Of a stretch of 64,000 nt of DNA, positions 9,725 to 17,887 are shown one piece after another. Location: the NCBI RefSeq assembly GCF_019668465.1, contig NZ_AP024828.1, positions 682,001-746,000 of the forward strand, written 5' to 3'. This DNA comes from Mycobacterium senriense. Lineage in GTDB: Bacteria; Actinomycetota; Actinomycetes; Mycobacteriales; Mycobacteriaceae. The translations under genes were made by a program, and so were the position numbers. Every line of letters starts with the position of its first letter. Positions within the stretch are counted from its first letter, which is position 1. Below the pieces are notes generated by a model. The model was given only the letters and a program-made list of their open reading frames with translations, did no database searches and was not told where the DNA came from.

Positions 9725-10264
9725 TTACTTACCTGTCTTTCCGACCTTGCGGCGGATCTGCTCACCCTCGTAGCGCACGCCCTTGCCCTTGTACGGGTCG
9801 GGGCGGCGCAGGCGGCGGATGTTCGCCGAGATCTGGCCGACCTTCTGCTTGTCGATCCCGGTGATGGTGAACTTCGTCGGCGACTGGACGGCGAACGTGA
9901 TGCCGTCCGGAGCCTCGATCACCACGGGGTGGCTGTAGCCCAGCGCGAACTCGAGGTTGGCGCCCTTGAGCTGCACCCGGTAACCGACGCCGAAGATCTC
10001 CATCTTGGTGGTGTAGCCCTGCGTCACGCCGGTGACCAGGTTGGACACCAGGGTGCGCGACAGTCCGTGCAACGAGCGGTTGCGCCGCTCGTCGTTCGGA
10101 CGGGCCACCACGATCGCGCCATCGTCGTTGCGCGACACGGTGATCGGCTCGGCCACCGTCAGATCCAGGACGCCCTTGGGCCCCTTCACCGACACCTTCT
10201 GACCATCGATCGTCACGTCGACTCCAGACGGGACCGGAACCGGCTGCTTACCAATGCGAGACAT
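9725..10264 (-). CDS. rplF: 50S ribosomal protein L6
   Basis: 179 residues, the usual length for L6, with the start [17 protein letters not shown] and the C-terminal rRNA-binding motif [15 protein letters not shown]6 sits near the factor-binding stalk base and sarcin-ricin loop. Two bases separate its stop from the rplR start, and 23 bp separate it from rpsH. Confidence 0.97.
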   Translation of the reverse strand: MSRIGKQPVPVPSGVDVTIDGQKVSVKGPKGVLDLTVAEPITVSRNDDGAIVVARPNDERRNRSLHGLSRTLVSNLVTGVTQGYTTKMEIFGVGYRVQLKGANLEFALGYSHPVVIEAPDGITFAVQSPTKFTITGIDKQKVGQISANIRRLRRPDPYKGKGVRYEGEQIRRKVGKTGK

Positions 10265-10287
10265 AGTCTTTCGTTACCTCCCCGCCC

Positions 10288-10686
10288 TTACCAGACGTAC
10301 GCGAGGACTTCGCCGCCCACGCCCTGTCGGGCTGCCTGGCGGTCGGTCAAAAGGCCCGAGGAGGTGGAGATGATCGCCACACCCAGGCCACCGAGCACGC
10401 GCGGCAGATTGGTGGATTTCGCGTACACCCGCAGACCGGGCTTGGACACGCGGCGCAGGCCGGCGATGCTTCGCTCCCGGCTCGGCCCGTACTTGAGCTG
10501 AACGATCAGCGACTTGCCGACCCGAGCATCCTCGGTCCGGTAGTCGGTGATGTAGCCCTCGCTCTTGAGGATCTGGGCGATGTTTGCCTTCAGCTTCGAG
10601 TGCGGCAACATCACCTCGTCGTGATACGCCGAATTGGCGTTGCGCAGACGTGTCAAGAAGTCTGCGATCGGGTCCGTCATCGTCAT
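10288..10686 (-). CDS. rpsH: 30S ribosomal protein S8
   Basis: 132 residues; S8 organises the central domain of 16S rRNA and in E. coli represses its own operon. The start [16 protein letters not shown] and the C-terminal [22 protein letters not shown] are canonical. Two ATGs lie close together (MTM); the first is used here. An 85-bp gap separates it from rpsN, the largest inside this operon, with no obvious gene. Confidence 0.97.
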   Translation of the reverse strand: MTMTDPIADFLTRLRNANSAYHDEVMLPHSKLKANIAQILKSEGYITDYRTEDARVGKSLIVQLKYGPSRERSIAGLRRVSKPGLRVYAKSTNLPRVLGGLGVAIISTSSGLLTDRQAARQGVGGEVLAYVW

Positions 10687-10771
10687 GACAGCGTTGGTAC
10701 CTTCCTCGCGGTGGTTCCCGGTCCGGGCCTGTCGCGCACCTTTTTTGGGTTGGTCTTGGGGGTTCGGGCTG

Positions 10772-10957
10772 TTACCAGCTGCTCTTCTGCACGCCGGGCA
10801 GTTCGCCCGCGTGCGCCATCTCGCGCAGGCAGATCCGGCAGAGGCCGAATTTGCGGAAGACCGCGCGCGGGCGGCCGCACCTGTTGCAACGGGTGTAGCC
10901 GCGCACCGCGAACTTCGGCTTGCGTGCGGCCTTGTTGACCAGTGCCTTCTTTGCCAT
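10772..10957 (-). CDS. rpsN: 30S ribosomal protein S14, zinc-binding short form
   Basis: 61 residues with the zinc ribbon Cys24-X2-Cys27 and Cys40-X2-Cys43, so this is the short, zinc-containing S14 (also called rpsZ or rpsN1) and not the 101-residue zinc-free form that mycobacteria keep elsewhere under Zur control. S14 is needed for late 30S head assembly. It lies four bases after the rplE stop in the operon. The C-terminus [18 protein letters not shown] is typical. Confidence 0.97.
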   Translation of the reverse strand: MAKKALVNKAARKPKFAVRGYTRCNRCGRPRAVFRKFGLCRICLREMAHAGELPGVQKSSW

Positions 10958-10961
10958 CTAC

Positions 10962-11525
10962 TCAGTTCTCCTTGAACGGAAAGCCGAGGGCCCGCAACAG
11001 CGCTCGTCCTTCGTCGTCATTCGTCGCCGAGGTGACGACGTTGATGTCCATGCCGCGGACCCGGTCGATCTTGTCCACGTCGATCTCGTGGAACACCGAC
11101 TGCTCGGCGAGACCGAAGGTGTAGTTGCCGACACCGTCGAACTGCTTGGGCGAAAGCCCGCGGAAGTCGCGGATACGGGGCAGCGCGATCGAGGTGAGCC
11201 GGTCCAGGAACTCCCACATCCGGTCGCCGCGCAGGGTGACCCGCGCACCGATCGGCATGCCCTCACGCAGCTTGAACTGCGCGATGGACTTGCGCGCGCG
11301 ACGGATCTCGGGGCGCTGCCCGGTGATCAGGCCCAGGTCGTTGACCGCGCCGTTGATCAGTTTCGCGTCCCGCGCCGCATCGCCGACACCCATGTTGACG
11401 ACGACCTTGGTCACCGTCGGGATCTGCATGACGTTGGCGTAGCCGAACTGCTGCTGCAGCGAATCGCGAATCTCGCTGCGGTAGCGCTCTTTCAGGCGCG
11501 GCTGAACTTTTTCTGCAGTACTCAT
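10962..11525 (-). CDS. rplE: 50S ribosomal protein L5
   Basis: 187 residues; L5 binds 5S rRNA and contacts P-site t[49 protein letters not shown] and the C-terminal [16 protein letters not shown] are canonical for L5. Its start codon overlaps the rplX stop by one base (TGATG), so translation is coupled to rplX. Confidence 0.97.
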   Translation of the reverse strand: MSTAEKVQPRLKERYRSEIRDSLQQQFGYANVMQIPTVTKVVVNMGVGDAARDAKLINGAVNDLGLITGQRPEIRRARKSIAQFKLREGMPIGARVTLRGDRMWEFLDRLTSIALPRIRDFRGLSPKQFDGVGNYTFGLAEQSVFHEIDVDKIDRVRGMDINVVTSATNDDEGRALLRALGFPFKEN

Positions 11526-11842
11526 CAGATGTCCTTGCCGTTGCGCTTGGAGATACGAACCCGCTTGCCGGTCTCCTCGTCGACTCGGTAACCGACCCGG
11601 GTGGGCTTACCGTCCGAGTCGACCACCATCACGTTGGAGATGTGAATCGGCGCTTCTTGGGTGACGATGCCGCCCGACTGCGCGCCGCGCTGGTTGGTCG
11701 AAACCGCGGTGTGCTTCTTGATCGCGTTGACGCCCTCGACGAGCACCCGGTCGCGGTCCGGGTAGACCTTCAGCACCTTGCCTTTGGCGCCCTTGTCCTT
11801 ACCGGCGATCACCAGGACGGTGTCGTCCTTCTTGACCTTCAT
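11525..11842 (-). CDS. rplX: 50S ribosomal protein L24
   Basis: 105 residues with the KOW motif near the N-terminus ([23 protein letters not shown]), typical of L24, an assembly-initiator protein of the large subunit. It follows rplN directly: the rplN stop TAA occupies the three bases next to the rplX ATG. Overlaps rplE by one base. Confidence 0.97.
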   Translation of the reverse strand: MKVKKDDTVLVIAGKDKGAKGKVLKVYPDRDRVLVEGVNAIKKHTAVSTNQRGAQSGGIVTQEAPIHISNVMVVDSDGKPTRVGYRVDEETGKRVRISKRNGKDI

Positions 11843-12211
11843 TTACAAAACCTCCGGGGCCAGCGAGATGATCTTCATGAACCGCTTCTCGCGCAGTTCG
11901 CGGCCCACCGGCCCGAAGATGCGCGTCCCGCGCGGGTCGTTGTCGGGCTTGATGATCACCGCGGCGTTCTCGTCGAACTTGATGTAGCTGCCGTCGGGAC
12001 GGCGGCGCTCCTTGACCGTGCGCACCACGACCGCCTTGACGACATCCCCACGCTTGACGTTGCCGCCGGGGATGGCGTCCTTGACGGTGGCGACGATGAC
12101 ATCACCGATGCCGGCGTAGCGTCGCGACGAACCGCCGAGCACACGGATGCACAAGATCTCCTTGGCGCCGGTGTTGTCGGCGACCTTCAGTCGCGATTCC
12201 TGCTGAATCAC
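11843..12211 (-). CDS. rplN: 50S ribosomal protein L14
   Basis: 122 residues, exactly the usual length, starting at GTG 12211 ([16 protein letters not shown]) with AGGAGAT five bases upstream. Longer upstream readings are open in frame but have no L14 homology. L14 lies at the subunit interface contacting 16S rRNA. It is the first gene of the spc-type operon here, driven by a promoter about 160 bp upstream, separate from the S10 operon. Confidence 0.97.
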
Positions 12212-12373
12212 TCGATCTCCTGACCTGGGTTGCGTGTGCACGGCAGGAGAACCCACCGGAGTGGGCATTCGGCGGGCATGACCCACCAAAAACCTGACGT
12301 GCGCGGTCTTTGTCACCGAAGGGCACGCGGGGCCGATTCGCACCGGCCGAGGTCTGCCCAAGGCAACCCCTAG

Positions 12374-12402
12374 AGTCTAGGGGACGACCAGCTCAGAGCC
12401 AA
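12374..12402 (-). promoter_or_regulatory. Promoter of the rplN-rplO ribosomal operon
   Basis: Reading the minus strand: TTGGCT (12402-12397), a 17-base spacer, then TAGACT (12379-12374), a near-ideal housekeeping sigma pair. Transcription would start near 12367, giving a leader of about 155 nt before rplN. The -10 lies inside the 17-bp palindrome CCCCTAGAGTCTAGGGG (12367-12383). Confidence 0.6.
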
Positions 12403-12527
12403 ATTCTGCGCGAAGGCGATCGCGATGGGGCACGTCGTCGTCAGATGATGGCGTCGAATCGACATAAAACACGTCAGCGGAGCCCTCTTGAACTGCGCAA
12501 ACGTCTGCTGCCCCGCTCGCTGAGAAC

Positions 12528-12533
12528 TAGACT
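12528..12533 (+). promoter_or_regulatory. Probable -10 box of a leaderless cyclase transcript
   Basis: TAGACT, then six bases (TCCGCA), then the ATG at 12540; no ribosome site precedes the ATG. No good -35 was found at the expected distance. Confidence 0.45.
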
Positions 12534-12539
12534 TCCGCA

Positions 12540-13850
12540 ATGTTCTCGGAGACGCGTTATGCAATGAACGGGAACTTGCGCGTCGCCTATCGGGCGTCGG
12601 CTGAAGGTGAGCGCGACATCGTGGTCGTGCCGAACTGGTTCACGAACTGTGAAGTATTTCCGGAGCTGCCGTCGACTCGGGGGTGGTTCGAGGCGATGGC
12701 TTCGCTCGGGCGGCTCATCCTCTTCGACCAACCGGGCACCGGTGCGTCCGATCCCGTCGAGCCGGGCGCACTGCCGACCTTGGAGCAATGGGCCGACAGC
12801 ATCACTGCGGTGCTCGACGCTCTCGCGATCCCTGAAGCAGCGCTGGTCACGTACGCCGGCGCAAACTCGACGGCGGCGCTGTTCGCGGCCACGCATCCAT
12901 CTCGCACAACCGCGCTTGTCTTGGTCGAGAGCACGGCTGACGCGTCAGACCGCACGGATGCGATGCAGGAACTCGGCGACGCGGCCCCGGCCCTGTGGGG
13001 AACCGGCGAAGTGGAACGCATGCTCAATCCGGACATGCCGTGGAACGAGGAGATCCGGGCCGCGTGGGCGCTGCACGAGCGCCTGGCGGCGAGCCCGCGG
13101 ACGGTTGAACTCATGTTGCCGCTCATCTCCGAGGCGAGCGCGCAGGCAATTCTTCCGACCGTCCGCGTGCCTACCCTGGTCGTCCATTACCGCGACGATC
13201 CGCTCCTTCCGCCGGAGAAGGGCAAGGAAGTCGCCGATCTCATAGAGGGCGCGAGATTCGTTGAGCTGCCAGGGCGCAACTTTTACCACGTCGTCGAACC
13301 GTGGCGGGAGTCCTTCCAGGAGATCGCCAAGTTCCTCACCGGCGAGCAGGCTGAGGTGGCCGATGACCGGGTTCTGGCCACCGTGTTGTTCACCGACATC
13401 GTGAACTCGACTCGACGAGCCGCGGCGATCGGCGACCGCGACTGGCGCGCGCTGCTCGATGCGCACGACGCCGTCGTGCGCGCGCAGCTCGCTCGCTTCC
13501 GCGGCCGCGAGGTGAACACGTCGGGTGACGGGTTCCTTGCGATGTTCGACGGTCCCCAGCGAGCCATCCGCTGCGCCATGGCAATTCGCGACGCGGTACA
13601 AGCACTCGGCATCCAGGTGCGCGCCGGCCTGCACACCGGCGAGTGCGAGGTCCGCGGCGATGACATCGGCGGGATCGGCGTGCACATCGGCGCGCGCGTG
13701 AGCGCCCTGGCCGGACCGGACGACGTGCTGGTCTCCAGCACGCTGCGCGACCTCGTGATCGGGTCAGGACTTGAGTTCGAGGAGCGTGGCGCTCACCAGC
13801 TCAAGGGTGTGCCTGGCGACTGGCATCTTTTCGCCGTCGCCTCGTCGTAA
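12540..13850 (+). CDS. Class III adenylate/guanylate cyclase fused to an inactive-looking alpha/beta-hydrolase domain
   Basis: 436 residues. Residues about 10-265 have an alpha/beta-hydrolase fold (LFDQPGTGASDP, the strand-elbow-helix region 100-120, VPTLVVHYRDDPLLP). At the nucleophile elbow, where G-X-S-X-G is expected, the sequence is TYAGAN, with Ala106 in the serine position, and the usual histidine near 248 is also absent (GRNFYH). Residues about 276-436 are a cyclase homology domain: metal-binding Asp286 in LFTDIVNST, Asp330 in SGDGF, and Arg386 in VHIGARV; the usual base-selecting lysine is Asn326. It should make a cyclic nucleotide, with the hydrolase domain perhaps sensing a ligand. 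Nucleotide specificity is uncertain. Not present between rplN and DUF4436 in M. tuberculosis as I remember it. Confidence 0.85.
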   Translation: MFSETRYAMNGNLRVAYRASAEGERDIVVVPNWFTNCEVFPELPSTRGWFEAMASLGRLILFDQPGTGASDPVEPGALPTLEQWADSITAVLDALAIPEAALVTYAGANSTAALFAATHPSRTTALVLVESTADASDRTDAMQELGDAAPALWGTGEVERMLNPDMPWNEEIRAAWALHERLAASPRTVELMLPLISEASAQAILPTVRVPTLVVHYRDDPLLPPEKGKEVADLIEGARFVELPGRNFYHVVEPWRESFQEIAKFLTGEQAEVADDRVLATVLFTDIVNSTRRAAAIGDRDWRALLDAHDAVVRAQLARFRGREVNTSGDGFLAMFDGPQRAIRCAMAIRDAVQALGIQVRAGLHTGECEVRGDDIGGIGVHIGARVSALAGPDDVLVSSTLRDLVIGSGLEFEERGAHQLKGVPGDWHLFAVASS

Positions 13851-13865
13851 GCCGTTGCCGCGCAG

Positions 13866-15371
13866 TCAGAATGGCGGTGGCTCGTCGTCGCCGGGGGGTG
13901 CGGGACCGACGTAGGCGGCGTCGCGGTCTCGCCGTTTCAGTTGCCGTGCCTCGCGATTGTGCTTGCGCTCGGTGGCGATGCGTGCGGCCCGGTTTTGGGC
14001 GCGGGTGCGCGTGCGTCGGGGCATCATCGCGGTCCGTTCGGCACAACGGTCGGGTCTTGGCGGGGCGGGCGCAGGAATGTCTCCCGTCGGGACGCACAGT
14101 TGGGGAAACAGCAGTGCGCTGCCCGGGGTGGTGACATAGGTATGTCCGGCAGGCGAGGTCAAGATCAGTGTCCCGTCGGGCAGTTGCTGGTCGCGCCACC
14201 CCCAGAAGGTTTTGACCAGATGATGAGTACGGCAGTAGCACTTGAGGTTTGACGCATGCGTCCGGCCGCCGTCGGCATACGGGATCGTGTGGTCGAGATC
14301 GCAGTCGGTCGCAGGGCGGTCGCAACCGGGCCACCGGCAGGTCAGATCCCGACACCGCACGAAATCGGCCAGCGCCTTCGAGGGCACGTAGCCATGCTCG
14401 GCGGCGGCATCACCGGGATGTACCAGCGGCGAAAGCTTGGCCGCCGCGGCCAACTCGGCGACGAGTTCGGGGGCGATGAGTCCGTCGGCGCCCACCTCTG
14501 AAGCCGGTGCGGCACCCACACCGACGAGACTCGTCTGCTCGGCGATCACATGGATCACGACGGGGCTGGCCGCACGCCGTTTCCCCGCGGCGCAATCCGA
14601 TCGCCCGCACCGGCACCCCAACCGGTCCGCACCGGCAGCCAGCGCGCCCAACGCATCGGCGCGGCGCTGGTCGCGGCTGCGCGGGTCGTGCTGACACACC
14701 GTGGCCGCCAACGCCTCTAACCGCTTCTCCAAAGCGTGGGCATCGGGACCAAGCAGGCTGCCGCTGAGCTCGGCCACGCCGTCGTACACTTCGCCGATCC
14801 AGACGGCGCGGTCGGACTGGAGTTGCAGCCGTCGCCGGACAGCATCGGCGTCGGCGCGGGCCACAATTTTGTCGACCTGCGCGCCCAGCCGGCCCTGGGT
14901 CATCGACGGCCAGCGCACCACATTGACCGCCGCCTGCTCATCAACCCTCGCGAGCACGTCGGGATCGGTGATCAAATCGGTTCGGAACACGATGGTTTGA
15001 AACATCCGGTAGTCGATATCCCCGGCCTTGAAGACCTCACCCACCTTCGGCAGACGTTCCCGCATGGCCCGGGCATACCGCAGTCGGCTGGCGGCCAACC
15101 CCTGACCGATCCGCAACTGCGCGGCCACTTCCGCGCTCACCGCCGCCTCGGTGTCGACCGCCCACTCCTCACATTCCGAACAGCGCGAAAGCCGGTAAGA
15201 AAACAACTCCCCGATCGCAGCCAACTGCTTGGCCGCCGCCCGGTTCTCGACGCGCGAGAACGCACCGATCCGCTCCAACAGCACGGCCGACTCCGAAGTC
15301 GCCGACGGATGGTGCCGCTCGAACAGCTCGTCGAACCGGGCGACCACGTCTTCGAACATACGTTCGATCAT
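13866..15371 (-). CDS. DUF222 / 13E12-repeat family protein with C-terminal HNH nuclease domain
   Basis: About 500 residues. The N-terminal two thirds are the helical DUF222 domain (MFEDVVARFDELF, RVENRAAAKQLAAIGELF, then AQLRIGQGLAASRLRYA). The C-terminal part has an HNH core: CRWPGCDRPA, the LDHTIPY histidine pair and SNLKCYCRTHH, followed by an arginine/lysine-rich tail. In M. tuberculosis this family belongs to the REP13E12 repeats, which scatter through the genome and include a phage attachment site; a single copy is seen here. Start: ATG 15371 is used; TTG 15389 and ATG 15359 are alternatives. It is 24 bp downstream of the DUF4436 gene in the same direction. Its true role is unknown. 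Confidence 0.85.
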   Translation of the reverse strand: MIERMFEDVVARFDELFERHHPSATSESAVLLERIGAFSRVENRAAAKQLAAIGELFSYRLSRCSECEEWAVDTEAAVSAEVAAQLRIGQGLAASRLRYARAMRERLPKVGEVFKAGDIDYRMFQTIVFRTDLITDPDVLARVDEQAAVNVVRWPSMTQGRLGAQVDKIVARADADAVRRRLQLQSDRAVWIGEVYDGVAELSGSLLGPDAHALEKRLEALAATVCQHDPRSRDQRRADALGALAAGADRLGCRCGRSDCAAGKRRAASPVVIHVIAEQTSLVGVGAAPASEVGADGLIAPELVAELAAAAKLSPLVHPGDAAAEHGYVPSKALADFVRCRDLTCRWPGCDRPATDCDLDHTIPYADGGRTHASNLKCYCRTHHLVKTFWGWRDQQLPDGTLILTSPAGHTYVTTPGSALLFPQLCVPTGDIPAPAPPRPDRCAERTAMMPRRTRTRAQNRAARIATERKHNREARQLKRRDRDAAYVGPAPPGDDEPPPF

Positions 15372-15395
15372 GCCATTGGGGTCCGACAAGTACGG

Positions 15396-16331
15396 TCAGT
15401 CGCCCTGCCGGATCCAAGCCACGATGTACAAGCTCATGGCCGCCACCAGCGCGATGAGCACCCACTGCACGATCGCCTGATCGATCCACGAACCGGGCGG
15501 CGGCGCCCCGGGCAGGATGTTGCGCAGCGGGACGATCGCGAACAGGTTTGCGGCGTACCAGGTGGCGAACGGCGGCAGGAATTTCCTTCTGCCCATCGCC
15601 ATCGGGATGGCGACCAGCAGGGCCAGGGTGGGCAGGCTGATCAGCACCAGGCAGATCCCGAGGTCGAAAATCAGCGGTCCCTTGGCGCGCTTCAGCGTGA
15701 TCACCACGTTGCCGTTGTCGGTCGCGCGGGAGGTGGGCAGCGCGCTCGGGTCATGCACCCGGTTGACGCTGATCTCCCAGCCGTCCAGCGCGCCGGTCAC
15801 CTCGACGCGGGCGGGCACCTTCTTGCGGTTGTCACCTGTCCCGACGAACGCGTCGGCAGCGATCGGCTCGGTCCGGTAGGAGTCAAACGGCCAGTTGCCG
15901 GGGTCCCCGTGCGCCTCGATGGTGGTGCTGAGCTGGGCCGGCGCCTTGCCCTTCGGGTACTGCAGATCGCCCAGATCGCTTGTGGGATATAGGCGTACCG
16001 CGACGTCGTTGGCCAGCACGTCAAAACGGTTGTCGTACTGGGCAACTCCGGGATAGGCGAGCACCTCGACGGACAGGCGGTTGGCGACGGGCTTCAACTC
16101 TTCGAGGCGTAGCTGCACGATCGTGGCGTCGCCGCCGCCCTGGCTCAGGTCCAGTGGGGGCAGCGGCCCCTCCGACCGCTGCAGGAAATGCACACCGAAA
16201 AGCGACAGGACATAGACGGTGATCACCGCCGCGAGAATGCACACGCCGATCGCGATCCGCGGAGCCTCGCGCTTCTTCTTCGCGGCCGGCGCCGGAGCCG
16301 GCGCGACGGGGGTCGGAGCCTCCGTGGTCAT
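15396..16331 (-). CDS. DUF4436 family membrane protein (copy 1)
   Basis: 311 residues. A short alanine/proline/lysine-rich cytosolic N-terminus leads to one transmembrane helix (about residues 28-50), then an extracytoplasmic domain of some 170 residues (GDLQYPKGKAPAQL, TTIEAHGDPGNWPFDSYRT) and three C-terminal membrane helices (FDLGICLVLISLPTLALLVAIP; ATWYAANLFAIVPL; QAIVQWVLIALVAAMSLYIVAW). The frame is open to 16361, but MTTEAP at 16331 is the likely start. The family has no known function. The position next to FGE matches Rv0713 as remembered. A close paralogue lies at 19016-19942. Confidence 0.88.
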   Translation of the reverse strand: MTTEAPTPVAPAPAPAAKKKREAPRIAIGVCILAAVITVYVLSLFGVHFLQRSEGPLPPLDLSQGGGDATIVQLRLEELKPVANRLSVEVLAYPGVAQYDNRFDVLANDVAVRLYPTSDLGDLQYPKGKAPAQLSTTIEAHGDPGNWPFDSYRTEPIAADAFVGTGDNRKKVPARVEVTGALDGWEISVNRVHDPSALPTSRATDNGNVVITLKRAKGPLIFDLGICLVLISLPTLALLVAIPMAMGRRKFLPPFATWYAANLFAIVPLRNILPGAPPPGSWIDQAIVQWVLIALVAAMSLYIVAWIRQGD

Positions 16332-16583
16332 CGGCCGTCGCCGCGAGCAATGGTGGGCCACGCAGACCGCAAGGCTTGCTGGGACCAGGCCGGCACCGCT
16401 GACGACATCGGGCTGCGGCGGGGTGACACGTCGTCAGATGTTAGCGAATGACGGAACCTGATGCGCGGCGAAATCCCCTGTCCAGAAACATAACAGGAGC
16501 CCGACACCCACCGGACACGCACCGTTAACTTCAGCGGCTGCCACGCCCGGTGCGCAACCCCCCGGCACGGTGCTAAGGATTTG

Positions 16584-17474
16584 CTACGCCGACGACGAGT
16601 CCACCACGCAGCGAAACCCGATGTGTGTCGTCGCGGAGTCTTGCGATTGCGGTGACCGGGCCGCCGGACGGTAGCGGTGGCAATACTCCGGCGCACACAG
16701 GTGGCTGCCGCCCTTCAACGTCTGATTGACGGACGGATCGGCCGGACCCGACGGGGTGCAGCACGACTTGGGCGGCTCCTCGAGCCGGTGGTGCGCGGCG
16801 AACTCGGTGGCCGTCCACTCCCACACATTGCCGATCATGTCGACGAGCCCAAAAGCGTTCGGGCCGAACGTGCCGACGGGCGACGTTCCCACCCAGCCGA
16901 GCGCGCCGTCATTGCGGTACGGGAAGCTGCCCTGCCAGGTATTGGCCATCAACCGCCCACCGCTCGTGGCCTCGTCACCCCACGGGTACGTCGTCGTGGA
17001 CCCGGCCCGGGCCGCGTACTCCCACTCGGCCTCGGTCGGCAGCCGCCGCCCGGCCCAGCGCGCATAGGCCGCCGCGTCCGGATAAGCCACCTGCACCACC
17101 GGATGATCGCCGCGGTCCGCGACGTCGCTGTCGGGCCCGAACGGATGACGCCAGCTCGCCCCCGGCACCCACTGCCACCACTGCCGCCAGTCGCGCAGGT
17201 CGACCGGCCCGGGTGTCGGCCGGAAAACCATTGCGCCCGGAAACAAATCGTCCGCGTTCGCCCCCGGGTACAGCGCCGGGTCGATCGGCTGCTCGGCCAC
17301 CGTCACATACCCGGTGGCGTCGACGAATTCGGCGAACTGCGCGTTGGTTACCGGATGGCGTTCCACCGCTATCGGGCCCACCGTCACGGTGTGGATCGGT
17401 GCCTCTTCGGGGTAGAAGCTGGTCGACCCCATGCGGAATGACCCGCCCGGAAGGTCGACCAGCTCGCTGCGCAC
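16584..17474 (-). CDS. Formylglycine-generating enzyme (sulfatase maturase)
   Basis: 296 residues of the FGE/SUMF1 family, which oxidises the active-site cysteine of type I sulfatases to formylglycine with O2 and copper. The two active-site cysteines are Cys260 and Cys265 in HLCAPEYC; GGSFRMGS at the N-terminus, RLPTEAEWEYAAR at 144-156, GNVWEWT and the C-terminal THIGFRCV are all family marks. No signal peptide, so it works in the cytosol. The GTG start at 17474 has TAGCCT six bases upstream, pointing to a leaderless mRNA. Its natural partner is the arylsulfatase at 20069-22429, from which it is separated here by PstS and a second DUF4436 gene. Corresponds to Rv0712. Confidence 0.95.
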   Translation of the reverse strand: MRSELVDLPGGSFRMGSTSFYPEEAPIHTVTVGPIAVERHPVTNAQFAEFVDATGYVTVAEQPIDPALYPGANADDLFPGAMVFRPTPGPVDLRDWRQWWQWVPGASWRHPFGPDSDVADRGDHPVVQVAYPDAAAYARWAGRRLPTEAEWEYAARAGSTTTYPWGDEATSGGRLMANTWQGSFPYRNDGALGWVGTSPVGTFGPNAFGLVDMIGNVWEWTATEFAAHHRLEEPPKSCCTPSGPADPSVNQTLKGGSHLCAPEYCHRYRPAARSPQSQDSATTHIGFRCVVDSSSA

Positions 17475-17887
17475 CCCTTCAGGCTATGACGCGGCTCAAT
17501 CCGTTTGTCGGTACCGGCCGCGGTGAAGCCCCTGCGCCGTTTGCGCCGATCGGACGTGGCCGCCTGCGGGTAGTTGCTCCGAGGGCGCCGGGCGCGGTGG
17601 CGAGGGGGCGCTGGATGGGCCATCGGTGAACACCGCCGTGTGGATTCGAGCAACTGGAAGACGGATGCTAGCGAACGCACTCTCGCGCGCGAGAAGTTGA
17701 ATAAATCCTCACGCTTAGGTGATTTTGGCCGATCCGGCGCGTCATACGCAACGGCCTAGCGAAACGGATATGTTGACTCTGCGGCGGCTGCCCGCCCGGC
17801 CGCGCAAACCTTCGGCGGACCGCGGCCGGCGCTCCAGTTCACCCGGATTTGGTTTGCCTGTTAATCCGTAGCGGTAAATGTGCAGGG
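17475..17887. other. Divergent intergenic region between FGE and pstS
   Basis: 413 bp with no convincing ORF. It contains TAGCCT (17481-17486, minus strand) as a likely FGE -10, a perfect 14-bp palindrome TCTCGCGCGCGAGA (17681-17694), a weak TATGTT box (17769-17774), and GTTCACC/GTTTGCC half-sites 15 bp apart (17837-17843, 17852-17858) before pstS that loosely resemble phosphate-regulator boxes. None is proven. Confidence 0.5.

Larger units (their letters stand above)
12212..12539. other. Divergent intergenic region between rplN and the cyclase gene
   Basis: 328 bp without a gene. It holds the rplN ribosome site, a small hairpin CCCAC-CGGA-GTGGG at 12252-12265 inside the rplN leader, the rplN promoter with an overlapping 17-bp palindrome (12367-12402) and, at the right end, the TAGACT box of the cyclase gene. 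Nothing else stands out. Confidence 0.6.

Noticed and set aside
17849..17887. ATG 17849 as start of pstS
   Set aside because: It would place 13 extra residues including a cysteine before the lipoprotein signal; the basic-hydrophobic-lipobox order starts properly at GTG 17888.
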